DNA from: Exiguobacterium antarcticum DSM 14480
GTDB lineage: Bacteria; Bacillota; Bacilli; Exiguobacteriales; Exiguobacteriaceae
NCBI RefSeq assembly: GCF_000685865.1
Contig: NZ_JMKS01000003.1
Location: forward strand, 806,001 to 870,000
Length of the DNA stretch: 64,000 nucleotides
Direction of reading: 5' to 3'
Part shown: piece by piece, positions 45,044 through 53,312 of the stretch
Layout: each line of letters begins with the position of its first letter
Numbering within the stretch: the stretch's first letter is position 1
Notes under the pieces: generated by a model
The model's database searches: none
What the model was told of the DNA's origin: nothing
What the model saw: only the letters and a program-made list of their open reading frames with translations
Translations under genes and position numbers: made by a program

Positions 45044-46517
45044 CAGTTCCACCTCTCTTTCCCAAAAATTCATAATGGACGTCTGGCATTTCAAGGTCGC
45101 CATCGGTAGAGCGCAAGATGACACGTTCTTTTTGAATCGTCACCCGGACCGTCCTTCCGAATTCCGTCTGTACCAAGTGATCTTCGTGCAACATCGCTTT
45201 TCCGACCCAGTTCAGTAGCAGTTTACGTACGAATGGCTCGATGACAGGCAACTGCTTGATACGCAACCACCGCTCATCCATATACTGTTCGATGACTTGA
45301 CGTTGACGACCAAGTTGCAGCAGATGTTCTCGTTGAACCGCTTGAATCTCTTCTCTTCGATCGATGATTGCTGCTGCTTTATTCGTATCCCGTGTTGGAA
45401 CTGTCCGTTCATTCACGATATGTTCGATCGGATGTTCTTCCCAAATATCCGTATATAGATCGTCGGTTGGTATCGCATCCCCTACTAAGTGTTTTGTATG
45501 AAAAATACCGAATACGACAGATGAAAGTTCATGCGCTTCCTCAATCGAAGCTAAACGCTCGAACCACTTAGCCAAATGTTCATAATCGCGCCGACGACTC
45601 CGAAATTGTTGATGTCGTTCACTCATCCGTTGTACGACCCGTGTAATTCGTCGAATCGCCTCATTCGTCCGTTCCTGCAGGCGTTCGAATTCACTTTCTC
45701 CATAGGCTGATCCTAAAAACCATTCCTTCAGGTTTTGCCACTTTTCTTGATGCTCCCTCAAGACGTCTCTTTCCTCTGCCTCGACGCGAAACGTCTGTCG
45801 TTGATGAAGGACGACCTTCTCGAAGAATTGTTGCAACCGGTCATTCGAAAACTCCGTCAGCAATTCCTGAATTTGATTGGACGTCCGCTGTAAACCGACG
45901 ATGAAGTCACGTAAATAGATCGTGAAACGGTCCTTGTAGACGAGAAATGCTTCCGTCTTCATTTTTTCCGCGACTTTCTCACTATGGATATAAGCAATGT
46001 AATCTGAAGTATTTCGGGTAATTTGCCGGAAATACGTCATGGCGTCTTCCCATAACTGAGCTGACTCCTCAGCTGATTGCTTTTCTGATTGCTCAATCTT
46101 CAGAAGGACTTGATACAAACGTTCGAATTGAGTCTTCTCGAGTGATCCGCCAAACGTATCGCCCATCTGTTCAAGATTTATCATCATCCGCTCAAATTCA
46201 ACTGTATAAGGCGTACACTGATATCGAGCATTTTTCTTTTTATACTCTTCGATCGTTTTTGCCTTACGATGATCTTGACTCGCGATGAGATTCCCCCATT
46301 TCGTAAGTGACTCTAAATCCTGCTGTACCATTTCAAGTGTATACTCTTGGAATCCCTCATGTTGTGTTAAATAATCGAGTATTTCTTCCGGAAATAAAAA
46401 CTCCCGCATCCGTTCATGCTGTATGTAAAAATAACGAAGAATCGGTCGGTAGCTCCATGCTTTCTCCGCAGTCAAATACGTCGCTTCCTTGACTTTTCTT
46501 TTTATGATCGAATCCAA
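45030..46517 (-). CDS. jetA: Wadjet subunit JetA (DUF2397/TIGR02677)
   Basis: JetA is the kleisin-like bridge of the SMC complex. The N-terminus TYLTAEKAWSYRPILRYFYI (about 13-32) is typical of DUF2397 proteins, followed by long amphipathic helices to about 340. The 495-residue length is normal. The start is TTG, eight bases after GGGAGG. It is the first gene of the operon. A TACAAT box (46550-46545, reverse strand) lies just upstream, and the ISL3 element begins at 46558, so sequences farther upstream have been displaced. Confidence 0.83.
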   Translation of the reverse strand: MDSIIKRKVKEATYLTAEKAWSYRPILRYFYIQHERMREFLFPEEILDYLTQHEGFQEYTLEMVQQDLESLTKWGNLIASQDHRKAKTIEEYKKKNARYQCTPYTVEFERMMINLEQMGDTFGGSLEKTQFERLYQVLLKIEQSEKQSAEESAQLWEDAMTYFRQITRNTSDYIAYIHSEKVAEKMKTEAFLVYKDRFTIYLRDFIVGLQRTSNQIQELLTEFSNDRLQQFFEKVVLHQRQTFRVEAEERDVLREHQEKWQNLKEWFLGSAYGESEFERLQERTNEAIRRITRVVQRMSERHQQFRSRRRDYEHLAKWFERLASIEEAHELSSVVFGIFHTKHLVGDAIPTDDLYTDIWEEHPIEHIVNERTVPTRDTNKAAAIIDRREEIQAVQREHLLQLGRQRQVIEQYMDERWLRIKQLPVIEPFVRKLLLNWVGKAMLHEDHLVQTEFGRTVRVTIQKERVILRSTDGDLEMPDVHYEFLGKRGGTDATR

Positions 46518-46549
46518 TCGTTCCGCCTCCCATCTCTAAAAATAATTGT

Positions 46550-46557
46550 AACTTTAT
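46550..46557. repeat. 8-bp target duplication, left copy (ISL3)
   Basis: AACTTTAT directly precedes the left terminal repeat and is repeated exactly after the right end at 47868-47875. Confidence 0.95.
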
Positions 46558-47867
46558 GGCTCATCACCATAAGGTGTGGTTGACACATAAAATCCATCGG
46601 ATTTTAAATCGAACATAGAAAAAAAGCGAAAACCCCGGTATCGTAATTGTTGTCTAGACAAACCACGATTGGAGTTTTCGCCTTGTCCCAACAGTTTATC
46701 AAATTAATTCTTCCGCTTCCAGCCCTTTTTCAAATCCAGATGTCGTCCGATGAAGAACCGCACGTATTTCCTGTCATTCCTGATACACATGAAATCCCTT
46801 GTCCGCTATGCGAAAAAAAGACCATCCTGCATTCGAAAAAGCGTCGTCGTTTTCGACACGGTCATGCGTGGGGAGTCGGTGCCTTGTGGATCGAACTGGA
46901 TGTCCCACGTCAAAGATGCCTCTCTTGTGATTTGACGTTCGTATATGACTACGGTCTCGGACTCGTCCGTACTTCTACCGAAGTGTTCCGAAAAGGCATC
47001 ACAGAACGGTGCCATGGCCGGACAATTTCAGATGTTGCGCATGAATATGAACTTCCTTATACGACTGTGGAACGGTGGTTTTATCAGTACGCTTCAGTGG
47101 ATACAGTGGGACAGGCGACACACATCCTCGTCGATGAGTTCGCCACGAGAAAAGGACACCACTATGCGACGATCGTTCTTGATGCCAAGACTGGACGTCT
47201 TCTGTCTATCGTCCCGGGCCGGGACGTATCGGCGATTACGGCTGCGCTTCAAGGTGTACTGGGAGATGTTCGTTCTGTCGTCAGTGATTTTGCACCTGCG
47301 ATGGCGAAGGCAACTACTCGTGTCTTCCCGAATGCAGCGCATGTGCTGGATCGTTTTCATCTCATCCAGTTCTTTACGGATGCTCTTCGCCGCCGGCGTC
47401 GTTTTTTGAACGAGGCAAGACGCCATCATCATGTTCGTGTGATTGATCGTGCTCTCGCTTGTCGTCCGGAAGCATTGGCTCTTGAAGATCGAGAGGTCGC
47501 CCATTCTTGTATTCTAGAAGACTCGTTTACCCGGGATCTTTATCAAGGACTCCAACATATTCGATATGTGTTGAAAGCAACGTGCGACGGGCAGGCATGC
47601 CGAAGACTGAAAGACTGGCTGGAACGTTATCAATTTCATCCATGCGGACCTCTTGCGAAAATCGCGAAAGCGATTCGTGGCCGTGAAGAAGCGATGCGTC
47701 AAACCATTGTATCGACACTATCGAATGGGAAAATGGAAGGGACGAACAATAAGATTAAGCTCATTAAACGTCGTGGTTATGGCTACCGAAACCTCGAACG
47801 ATTCTTTTTGAGATTGCGCCTTGAGCTTGGTCGTTAAAATAGCAACCACGTGTTATGGTGATGAGCC
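46558..47867 (+). mobile_element. ISL3-family insertion sequence, complete
   Basis: The element is 1310 bp. Its ends are inverted repeats starting GGCTCATCACCATAA and GTGGTTG, 22 of 25 bases matching, the left copy at 46558-46582 and the right at 47843-47867. It carries one intact transposase and is flanked by a perfect 8-bp direct repeat, the size normal for ISL3. Intact ends and duplication suggest recent insertion. It lies 40 bp upstream of the jetA start codon, in the opposite orientation. Confidence 0.95.
46683..47837 (+). CDS. tnp: ISL3-family transposase
   Basis: The DDE transposase of about 384 residues begins LSQQFIKLILPLPALFQIQ from TTG 46683. A Cys-pair zinc finger lies near the N-terminus (CPLCEKK...RQRCLSC). 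A helix-turn-helix follows (SDVAHEYELPYTTVERWFYQYAS). The catalytic domain has HILVDEFATRKGH, VVSDFAPAMAKATTRVFPNAAHVLDRFH and SNGKMEGTNNKIKLIKRRGYGYRN, holding the DDE acids. No frameshift is seen. Earlier in-frame starts are possible. Confidence 0.92.
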   Translation: MSQQFIKLILPLPALFQIQMSSDEEPHVFPVIPDTHEIPCPLCEKKTILHSKKRRRFRHGHAWGVGALWIELDVPRQRCLSCDLTFVYDYGLGLVRTSTEVFRKGITERCHGRTISDVAHEYELPYTTVERWFYQYASVDTVGQATHILVDEFATRKGHHYATIVLDAKTGRLLSIVPGRDVSAITAALQGVLGDVRSVVSDFAPAMAKATTRVFPNAAHVLDRFHLIQFFTDALRRRRRFLNEARRHHHVRVIDRALACRPEALALEDREVAHSCILEDSFTRDLYQGLQHIRYVLKATCDGQACRRLKDWLERYQFHPCGPLAKIAKAIRGREEAMRQTIVSTLSNGKMEGTNNKIKLIKRRGYGYRNLERFFLRLRLELGR

Positions 47868-47875
47868 AACTTTAT
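47868..47875. repeat. 8-bp target duplication, right copy (ISL3)
   Basis: AACTTTAT, identical to 46550-46557. The following 47876-47960 is AT-rich and holds no gene I can support. Confidence 0.95.
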
Positions 47876-47961
47876 CCCAAAATAATTAATATATCTTGCC
47901 GCAAAAAATATTGTTTAATCATGAATCAATGATCTTACGTTTCTTTCCTTGATCCTTCGAT

Positions 47962-47998
47962 AAAAAAGAGTGGTTGCTCTCCATAGAGAACAACCACT
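47962..47998 (-). terminator. Terminator of putP
   Basis: AGTGGTTGTTCTC and GAGAGCAACCACT pair on the reverse strand, followed by TTTTTT. Confidence 0.85.
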
Positions 47999-48021
47999 GA
48001 ATCATTTCATTTTCAGTTCAA

Positions 48022-49533
48022 TCAGACAACCTTTCGCTCCGGTTCAGTACCCTTCAGTTGAGCTTGTACTTCATCAAACTCATCATAAATTGCTTGACTT
48101 GGCGCTTTCGTCAACAGACTACCGACGACGAGCGCCACCGTTGACGCAAGGAAGGCTGGAATCATCTCGTACATCTCCGAAATATAAAACGGTAAGTCTT
48201 TGACATACAGTTTGACTAGAATCCAGGCAATGACGACGACGGATCCCGTCACCATCGAAGCAAGAGCTCCTGTTTTATTCATCCGACGCCATAATAAACT
48301 GAACAAGACGACCGGTCCAAAGGCCGCTCCGAATCCAGCCCAGGCATAACCCACGAGTGTCAGAATCGATTTCTGAGCACCAAACGATAAAGCAATCGCA
48401 AGGAGTGCGACGACAAGGACCATGACGCGTCCCATGACCATCAACTCTTTATCCGATGCATTTCGTTTCAGGAAACGTTGATAGAAATCGTTTGTTGCGG
48501 CACTCGACGAGACGAGCAATTGCGTTGAGATGGTCGACATGATCGCTGCAAGTAACGCTGCGAGTAACAAACCGGTCACGAACCCTGGGAAGAGATCGCG
48601 CGACAATTGAATAAAGACGTTCTCCGGATTGTTGAGCGTGCCACCTTGTTGTGTAAAGTAAGCATACCCGAACAATCCCGTAATCATCGCTCCGACGATT
48701 GAAAACGTCATCCAAATCATCCCGACCCGACGAGCTGTTTTCATCTCGTGAAGGTTACGAATCGCCATAAAACGGACGATGATGTGTGGCTGACCAAAAT
48801 AACCGAGTCCCCAGGCCAGCAAAGAGACGATACCAATCACAGTCTGCCCTTTGAACAACTCGAGTTTCGAACCGTCTGTCGAACGGATTGTCTCAAGCGT
48901 CTCATTGATCCCACCGCTGAGCGCCAGCGTAACGGCTGGAACGATCAACAAGGCGATGACCATGATCATTCCTTGGACGACGTCCGTCCAACTGACCGCG
49001 AGGAATCCGCCGAGGAAGACATAGCCGATGACGACGGCAGCCAGAATCCAAAGACCGGTCGTGTACTCTAACCCAAATACGGATTCAAACAAACGGCCAC
49101 CGGCCACAAAACCACTTGACGCGTACATTATAAAGAATATTAAGATAACTCCAGCTGAAACTGTACGCAAGACACCACTTTTATCGTGGAATCGTTTTTC
49201 AAAGTAGTCGGGAATCGTGATGGCGTCCCCGGCGTGGGCAGTATAAGCACGCAGACGTGGTGCAACAAGTAACCAGTTGGCATAAGCCCCGAGTAATAAG
49301 CCGATGACGATCCAACCACTGGACAGACCAGTTGCAAACATCGCGCCGGGTAATCCCATCAACAGCCACCCACTCATGTCGCTTGCCCCCGCGGACAATG
49401 CTGTGACGACAGGTCCGATCGTCCGTCCTCCAAGCATATAATCGTTCATGTTTTTGGTTCGGTAATACGCGACGACCCCTAATGTGACCATCAAACCTAG
49501 ATACAACAAAATCGCGAACCACATTCCGTTCAT
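48022..49533 (-). CDS. putP: Sodium/proline symporter
   Basis: This 503-residue sodium/solute symporter imports proline as nutrient or osmoprotectant. About 13 helices are visible. Family marks are NDYMLGGRTIGP (about 34-45), SAGASDMSGWLLMGLPGA (about 50-67), AWGLGYFGQPHIIVRFMA and SSAATNDFY. The start MNGMWFAILLY has GGGGGAGCAAAGG just upstream. It follows the proline catabolic gene rocA, supporting proline as substrate, and is close to gatC as is common in Bacillales. A terminator lies immediately before its ribosome binding site. The osmoregulated OpuE is a close relative. Confidence 0.9.
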   Translation of the reverse strand: MNGMWFAILLYLGLMVTLGVVAYYRTKNMNDYMLGGRTIGPVVTALSAGASDMSGWLLMGLPGAMFATGLSSGWIVIGLLLGAYANWLLVAPRLRAYTAHAGDAITIPDYFEKRFHDKSGVLRTVSAGVILIFFIMYASSGFVAGGRLFESVFGLEYTTGLWILAAVVIGYVFLGGFLAVSWTDVVQGMIMVIALLIVPAVTLALSGGINETLETIRSTDGSKLELFKGQTVIGIVSLLAWGLGYFGQPHIIVRFMAIRNLHEMKTARRVGMIWMTFSIVGAMITGLFGYAYFTQQGGTLNNPENVFIQLSRDLFPGFVTGLLLAALLAAIMSTISTQLLVSSSAATNDFYQRFLKRNASDKELMVMGRVMVLVVALLAIALSFGAQKSILTLVGYAWAGFGAAFGPVVLFSLLWRRMNKTGALASMVTGSVVVIAWILVKLYVKDLPFYISEMYEMIPAFLASTVALVVGSLLTKAPSQAIYDEFDEVQAQLKGTEPERKVV

Positions 49534-49552
49534 CCTTTGCTCCCCCTTTTCT

Positions 49553-49589
49553 AAAAAAAAAAAACGGATATGCAGGTTGCATACCCGTT
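49553..49589 (-). terminator. Terminator between rocA and putP
   Basis: AACGGGTATGCA pairs with TGCATATCCGTT around ACC, then twelve T residues follow on the reverse strand. The T-run ends about five bases before the putP ribosome binding site, so putP depends on readthrough or an undetected promoter. Confidence 0.88.
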
Positions 49590-49608
49590 TCATCTATTAA
49601 ACACCATT

Positions 49609-51153
49609 TTAGAACATTTCAGAAGTAGTTTTTGCTTGAAGATGGAGTGTCAAGTAATCCGGTCCACCTGCTTTTGAATCCGTTCCCGACATGTTGAACC
49701 CACCAAACGGTTGGTAGCCAACAATTGCGCCCGTACAGCCACGGTTGAAGTAGAGGTTACCGACGTGGAAGTTCGCACGTGCATACTCCTGGTTCGTCCG
49801 GTCTTGTGTGATGACCGCACCCGTCAACCCGTATTCCGTGTTGTTCGCGATGTCGATCGCTTCCTTGAAGTCTTTTGCTTTTGTGAAGGCAACGACAGGT
49901 CCGAAGATTTCTTCTTGCATCAGACGGTCCGTTGGTTGAACGTCCGCGACGATCGTCGGAGCAACGAAGTAACCTGTCGAATCGTCTGCCGTACCACCAG
50001 CTGCGATCCGTCCTTCTTGTTTGGCGACGTCAAAGTATGACGTGATTTTTTTGAAAGCCGCTGCATCGATGACAGGTCCGACGTTGTTCGTCACATCAAC
50101 CGGGTTCCCGATGCTGAGTTTGTTTGTGTTCTCGACGACTTTCGCAAGCAATTCATCATAGATTGAATCGAGTGCGACGACACGTGAACAAGCTGAACAT
50201 TTTTGGCCAGAGAAACCAAACGCCGCTTTTGTGATCATGTCTGCTGCATAATCAAGGTCTGCTGACTCATCGATGACCATCGTATCTTTCCCGCCCATTT
50301 CCGCGATGACACGTTTGAGCCAGATTTGACCGTCATTCAATTTCGAAGCCCGTTCGTTGATGCGGAGTCCGACATCACGTGAACCCGTGAAGCTGATGAA
50401 ACGTGTTTTCGGATGATCAACAAGGTAGTCGCCGACTTCTGCGCCTGGTCCCGGGATGAAGTTCAAGACGCCAGCCGGAAGACCCGCCTGCTCCATCACT
50501 TCAACGAATTTTGCAGCGACGACCGGTGTCGTTGATGCAGGTTTCAAGAGAATCGGGTTACCTGCCACGATCGCAGCAACCGCTGTTCCTGCCATGATCG
50601 CAAGCGGGAAGTTCCATGGTGAGATGATGACACCGACACCAAGTGGAATGTAGTCGTACCGGTTGTATTCGCCTGGACGGCTTTCAACTTTTTTACCTTC
50701 TTTTAAGATAAGCATTTGACGTGCATAGTACTCCAGGAAGTCGATCGCTTCTGCCGTATCGGCATCGGCTTCGTTCCATGGTTTACCTGCTTCTTTGACA
50801 AGATAGGCTGAGAATTCATGTTTCCGTTTACGGATGATGTTCGCAGCTTTGAATAAGACGTCCGCACGAACACTCGGATTAACGAATTTCCACGTCTCAA
50901 ATGCTTTGACTGCCGCTTGCATCGCATCTTCAGCGTGTGCCTGTGTTGCTTTTGAGACGCGTCCGACGATTTCTTCTTTGTTTGCCGGATTGACAGAAAC
51001 GATCTTATCTTCTGTCGTCACACGTTCTCCCCCGATGACGAGTGGATAATCCTTGCCAAGCTCTTTTGATACAAGTTCAAGCGCCTCTTCGAACGCTTTC
51101 TTGTTTGCTTCTTGTGAGAAGTCCGTGAATGGTTCGTGTTTGTACGGAATCAT
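49609..51153 (-). CDS. rocA: L-glutamate gamma-semialdehyde dehydrogenase
   Basis: This 514-residue NAD-dependent enzyme oxidises glutamate-5-semialdehyde (from proline or arginine) to glutamate. The Rossmann motif [11 protein letters not shown] is present. The catalytic Glu is in [14 protein letters not shown] and the Cys in [13 protein letters not shown]. The start [13 protein letters not shown] and length match the RocA/PutC group rather than the two-domain PutA. No proline dehydrogenase gene is in the window. Confidence 0.93.
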   Translation of the reverse strand: MIPYKHEPFTDFSQEANKKAFEEALELVSKELGKDYPLVIGGERVTTEDKIVSVNPANKEEIVGRVSKATQAHAEDAMQAAVKAFETWKFVNPSVRADVLFKAANIIRKRKHEFSAYLVKEAGKPWNEADADTAEAIDFLEYYARQMLILKEGKKVESRPGEYNRYDYIPLGVGVIISPWNFPLAIMAGTAVAAIVAGNPILLKPASTTPVVAAKFVEVMEQAGLPAGVLNFIPGPGAEVGDYLVDHPKTRFISFTGSRDVGLRINERASKLNDGQIWLKRVIAEMGGKDTMVIDESADLDYAADMITKAAFGFSGQKCSACSRVVALDSIYDELLAKVVENTNKLSIGNPVDVTNNVGPVIDAAAFKKITSYFDVAKQEGRIAAGGTADDSTGYFVAPTIVADVQPTDRLMQEEIFGPVVAFTKAKDFKEAIDIANNTEYGLTGAVITQDRTNQEYARANFHVGNLYFNRGCTGAIVGYQPFGGFNMSGTDSKAGGPDYLTLHLQAKTTSEMF

Positions 51154-51237
51154 CTCTATTCCCCCTTTATACTTGCTTTTAATCGCTTACATTCTCCATT
51201 GTACAGAAGCATGTCGCCGCTTACAATTATTCTAGAC

Positions 51238-51275
51238 AAAAAAAATGAAGCAGACCGATTTGGTCCCCTTCATTT
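51238..51275 (-). terminator. Terminator of the HesB-like gene
   Basis: AATGAAGGGGACC pairs with GGTCTGCTTCATT and is followed by eight T on the reverse strand. Confidence 0.85.
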
Positions 51276-51280
51276 GCCAC

Positions 51281-51568
51281 TTATTGTTTCGCTTGGGAAA
51301 AGACAATCTCTTCGTTTTGGACGGATACTTGCACGTCCTGCCCCTGGAACAGCCAGTCATCCTGATCCGATACGACAAAATGAATTCCGTCGACGACTTC
51401 TTCGACCGCCGCCCGGTCTACCGCTTCCATATGCACTCCGACTGAGAATCCTTGCGTCAGATCGGTTGAACCGCCGTATTTTGCGAAGAAACGGATCGTA
51501 TCGCCTTCTTTCGCTTCCATCTCTTCTTTGAAGTATTGTAATGCTTCGTCTGTTACGTGAATTTTCAT
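51281..51568 (-). CDS. HesB/YneR-like small protein
   Basis: This 95-residue protein has the HesB fold pattern (MKIHVTDEALQYFKEEM, IRFFAKYGG, GFSVGVHM, VVDGIHFVVSDQD). HesB proteins of the A-type handle iron-sulfur clusters, but this member has no cysteines at all, so it cannot hold a cluster in that way. AAGGAGAG precedes the ATG. It is probably monocistronic. Confidence 0.83.
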   Translation of the reverse strand: MKIHVTDEALQYFKEEMEAKEGDTIRFFAKYGGSTDLTQGFSVGVHMEAVDRAAVEEVVDGIHFVVSDQDDWLFQGQDVQVSVQNEEIVFSQAKQ

Positions 51569-51679
51569 CTTGAACCCACTCTCCTTTAGTTTAGTGTACC
51601 TATTCCCTACTCAAAAAAGCGAATTTCCTGTATGGTGAAGACACAAAGTATTGATGTTTTTCATTAGGAGGAACCGAAA

Positions 51680-52522
51680 ATGAAACGATTGCTGACGATA
51701 TTAGCGTCAACGAGTATCATCCTCGTCGGATGTGGAAACGATTCTGCTCCGTCTACTGATACTGAATCCCCGAAGTCAACGGAAACGAAACAAACGAAAC
51801 AGGCAAGTCAAGACGTCCTCGATGTCTACAAGACGTACCAACAAACCGTCGGGCAGTCCGGTGCGGCTGACGCCAAAGCCCTTGCCCGGGTTGAATATAC
51901 AGGAGATGAAAAATTACTCCGCCCTGCCATGCTGGGTGCCCACAACTTAAACATCAAACCGGGTAAGGTCGTCAAAAGTTTTCAGGAAGGGGACGTGGCG
52001 TATATCATTCACGAGTTTGACGATGAAGACGGCGCCCCCCTTCCGAACCGCGCATCAAAGCTGTTCCTGAAGCAGGAGGATGAATGGAAAGTCGTCATCG
52101 TCCCGACGACGTTTGAGCCTGCCGTCTTTACGACGCTCGCCTCGATGTTCGATTCCTTTAATGCCGATGAATACGGTGTCAACGCGAAAGCCGCAGAAGC
52201 CGTCGGTAATACGAAGGAGGATCAACAGGATGAAGTCTTCACACGCGTCAATGCCCAGACGGATTATATGGCGCTTGAGATGAACAGCAACATCCTGATG
52301 ATTTACGGTCAAGCGCTTGGCAATGAAGGCAATCCGGAAGTTCTCGTCGATTATTATTCGGATTATGCGGAATGGTATCGGGATGAACAAGCCTTGTTGC
52401 TGAGAACGGCAAAAGCCGGCACGGATTTTGAAAAATATTTGATTGCCCTTGACCCCTTAAAGGAAAGCCTGCAAAAGAAGCTTGAAAAATATGCCGACCA
52501 ATTAAACATGGAACTCGGTTAA
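51680..52522 (+). CDS. Hypothetical lipoprotein
   Basis: This 280-residue protein has a lipoprotein signal peptide with lipobox ILVGC (Cys18), so it is anchored outside the membrane. A low-complexity linker rich in Thr, Ser and Lys follows to about residue 45. The mature part is a helical domain with no family I recognise. The gene is 12 bases before bcp, so the two are cotranscribed; a link to oxidative stress is possible but unproven. AGGAGGAA precedes the ATG. Confidence 0.8.
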   Translation: MKRLLTILASTSIILVGCGNDSAPSTDTESPKSTETKQTKQASQDVLDVYKTYQQTVGQSGAADAKALARVEYTGDEKLLRPAMLGAHNLNIKPGKVVKSFQEGDVAYIIHEFDDEDGAPLPNRASKLFLKQEDEWKVVIVPTTFEPAVFTTLASMFDSFNADEYGVNAKAAEAVGNTKEDQQDEVFTRVNAQTDYMALEMNSNILMIYGQALGNEGNPEVLVDYYSDYAEWYRDEQALLLRTAKAGTDFEKYLIALDPLKESLQKKLEKYADQLNMELG

Positions 52523-52534
52523 GGAGGAACTACT

Positions 52535-52984
52535 ATGAGCACACTTGATTTTACCCTTCCGAATGCACAGGGAGAACTGATTTCGTTGAGCGATTACCGC
52601 GGAAAAAAAGTCGTTCTCTACTTTTATCCAAAAGATTCTACACCGGGCTGTACGACCGAAGCCTGTGATTTCCGTGATGCAACGGAAGCCTTTGCTGCTA
52701 AAAATACGGTCATTCTCGGTGTCTCGGCCGACAGCCAGAAACGGCATCAGAACTTTATCTCGAAATATGAACTTCCTTTCGAACTTCTATCGGATGTCGA
52801 CCACAGCGTCTGTGAACAATATGGTGTCTGGCAACTCAAGAAAAACTACGGTAAGGAATATTATGGAATCGTTCGCTCCACATTTTTAATCAATGAATCC
52901 GGTGAATTGATTCAGGAATGGCGGTCCGTTAAAGTCAAAGATCATGTCGCAGAAGCACTTTCCTTCCTCGATCAACTCAACTGA
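52535..52984 (+). CDS. bcp: Peroxiredoxin, thioredoxin-dependent thiol peroxidase Bcp
   Basis: This 149-residue enzyme reduces hydrogen peroxide and organic peroxides. The active site is YPKDSTPGCTTEACDFRD, with peroxidatic Cys39 and resolving Cys44 in the Bcp-type CxxxxC arrangement. The length is normal. AAGGAGGAAC precedes the ATG. It is the second gene of the lipoprotein-bcp operon. Confidence 0.94.
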   Translation: MSTLDFTLPNAQGELISLSDYRGKKVVLYFYPKDSTPGCTTEACDFRDATEAFAAKNTVILGVSADSQKRHQNFISKYELPFELLSDVDHSVCEQYGVWQLKKNYGKEYYGIVRSTFLINESGELIQEWRSVKVKDHVAEALSFLDQLN

Positions 52985-52992
52985 TCCACCTC

Positions 52993-53020
52993 AAACACGC
53001 TATTGCTGATAGCGTGTTTT
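52993..53020 (+). terminator. Terminator of bcp
   Basis: AAACACGCTAT pairs with ATAGCGTGTTTT around a 5-base loop. Confidence 0.85.
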
Positions 53021-53118
53021 AATTTTCATAATCCTCTTTACCTCCCAATATTATCCTTCAATAAAATTTATTTTTACAAAAAAAACGTTGATAACACACG
53101 AAATTTTAATGATTTTGA

Positions 53119-53167
53119 AATAATCTGAAAATAAGCTATTGATTTTTCTGAATATTGTATTTATTAT
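53119..53167 (+). promoter_or_regulatory. oppA promoter with two CodY-like boxes
   Basis: TTGATT (53139-53144), 17 bases, TATTAT (53162-53167) is a good promoter. ATTTTTCTGAATATT (53142-53156) matches the CodY consensus AATTTTCWGAAAATT at 13 of 15 positions and overlaps the -35. AATAATCTGAAAATA (53119-53133) matches at 12. CodY binding at this site would block RNA polymerase. CodY is known to repress peptide uptake in low-GC Gram-positives. Confidence 0.55.
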
Positions 53168-53179
53168 TGGTAACAAGTT

Positions 53180-53248
53180 GATCCGGTGCTTTCCTTCAAC
53201 AAAATAAAAGGCGATGACCCCTCTTATTTTTTTATAGGACACCGGATC
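53180..53248 (+). other. Stem-loop in the oppA leader
   Basis: GATCCGGTG (53180-53188) is the exact complement of CACCGGATC (53240-53248). Inside, AAAATAA can pair with TTATTTT. The hairpin lies in the roughly 140-base untranslated leader, ahead of the GGGAGG site, and is not followed by a T-run, so it is not a simple terminator. Its function is unknown. Confidence 0.5.
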
Positions 53249-53312
53249 GCTATTCTAATCGGTACTCATTTTTCAATCATATATATTCATTCTTGGGAGG
53301 GAACTTATTATT

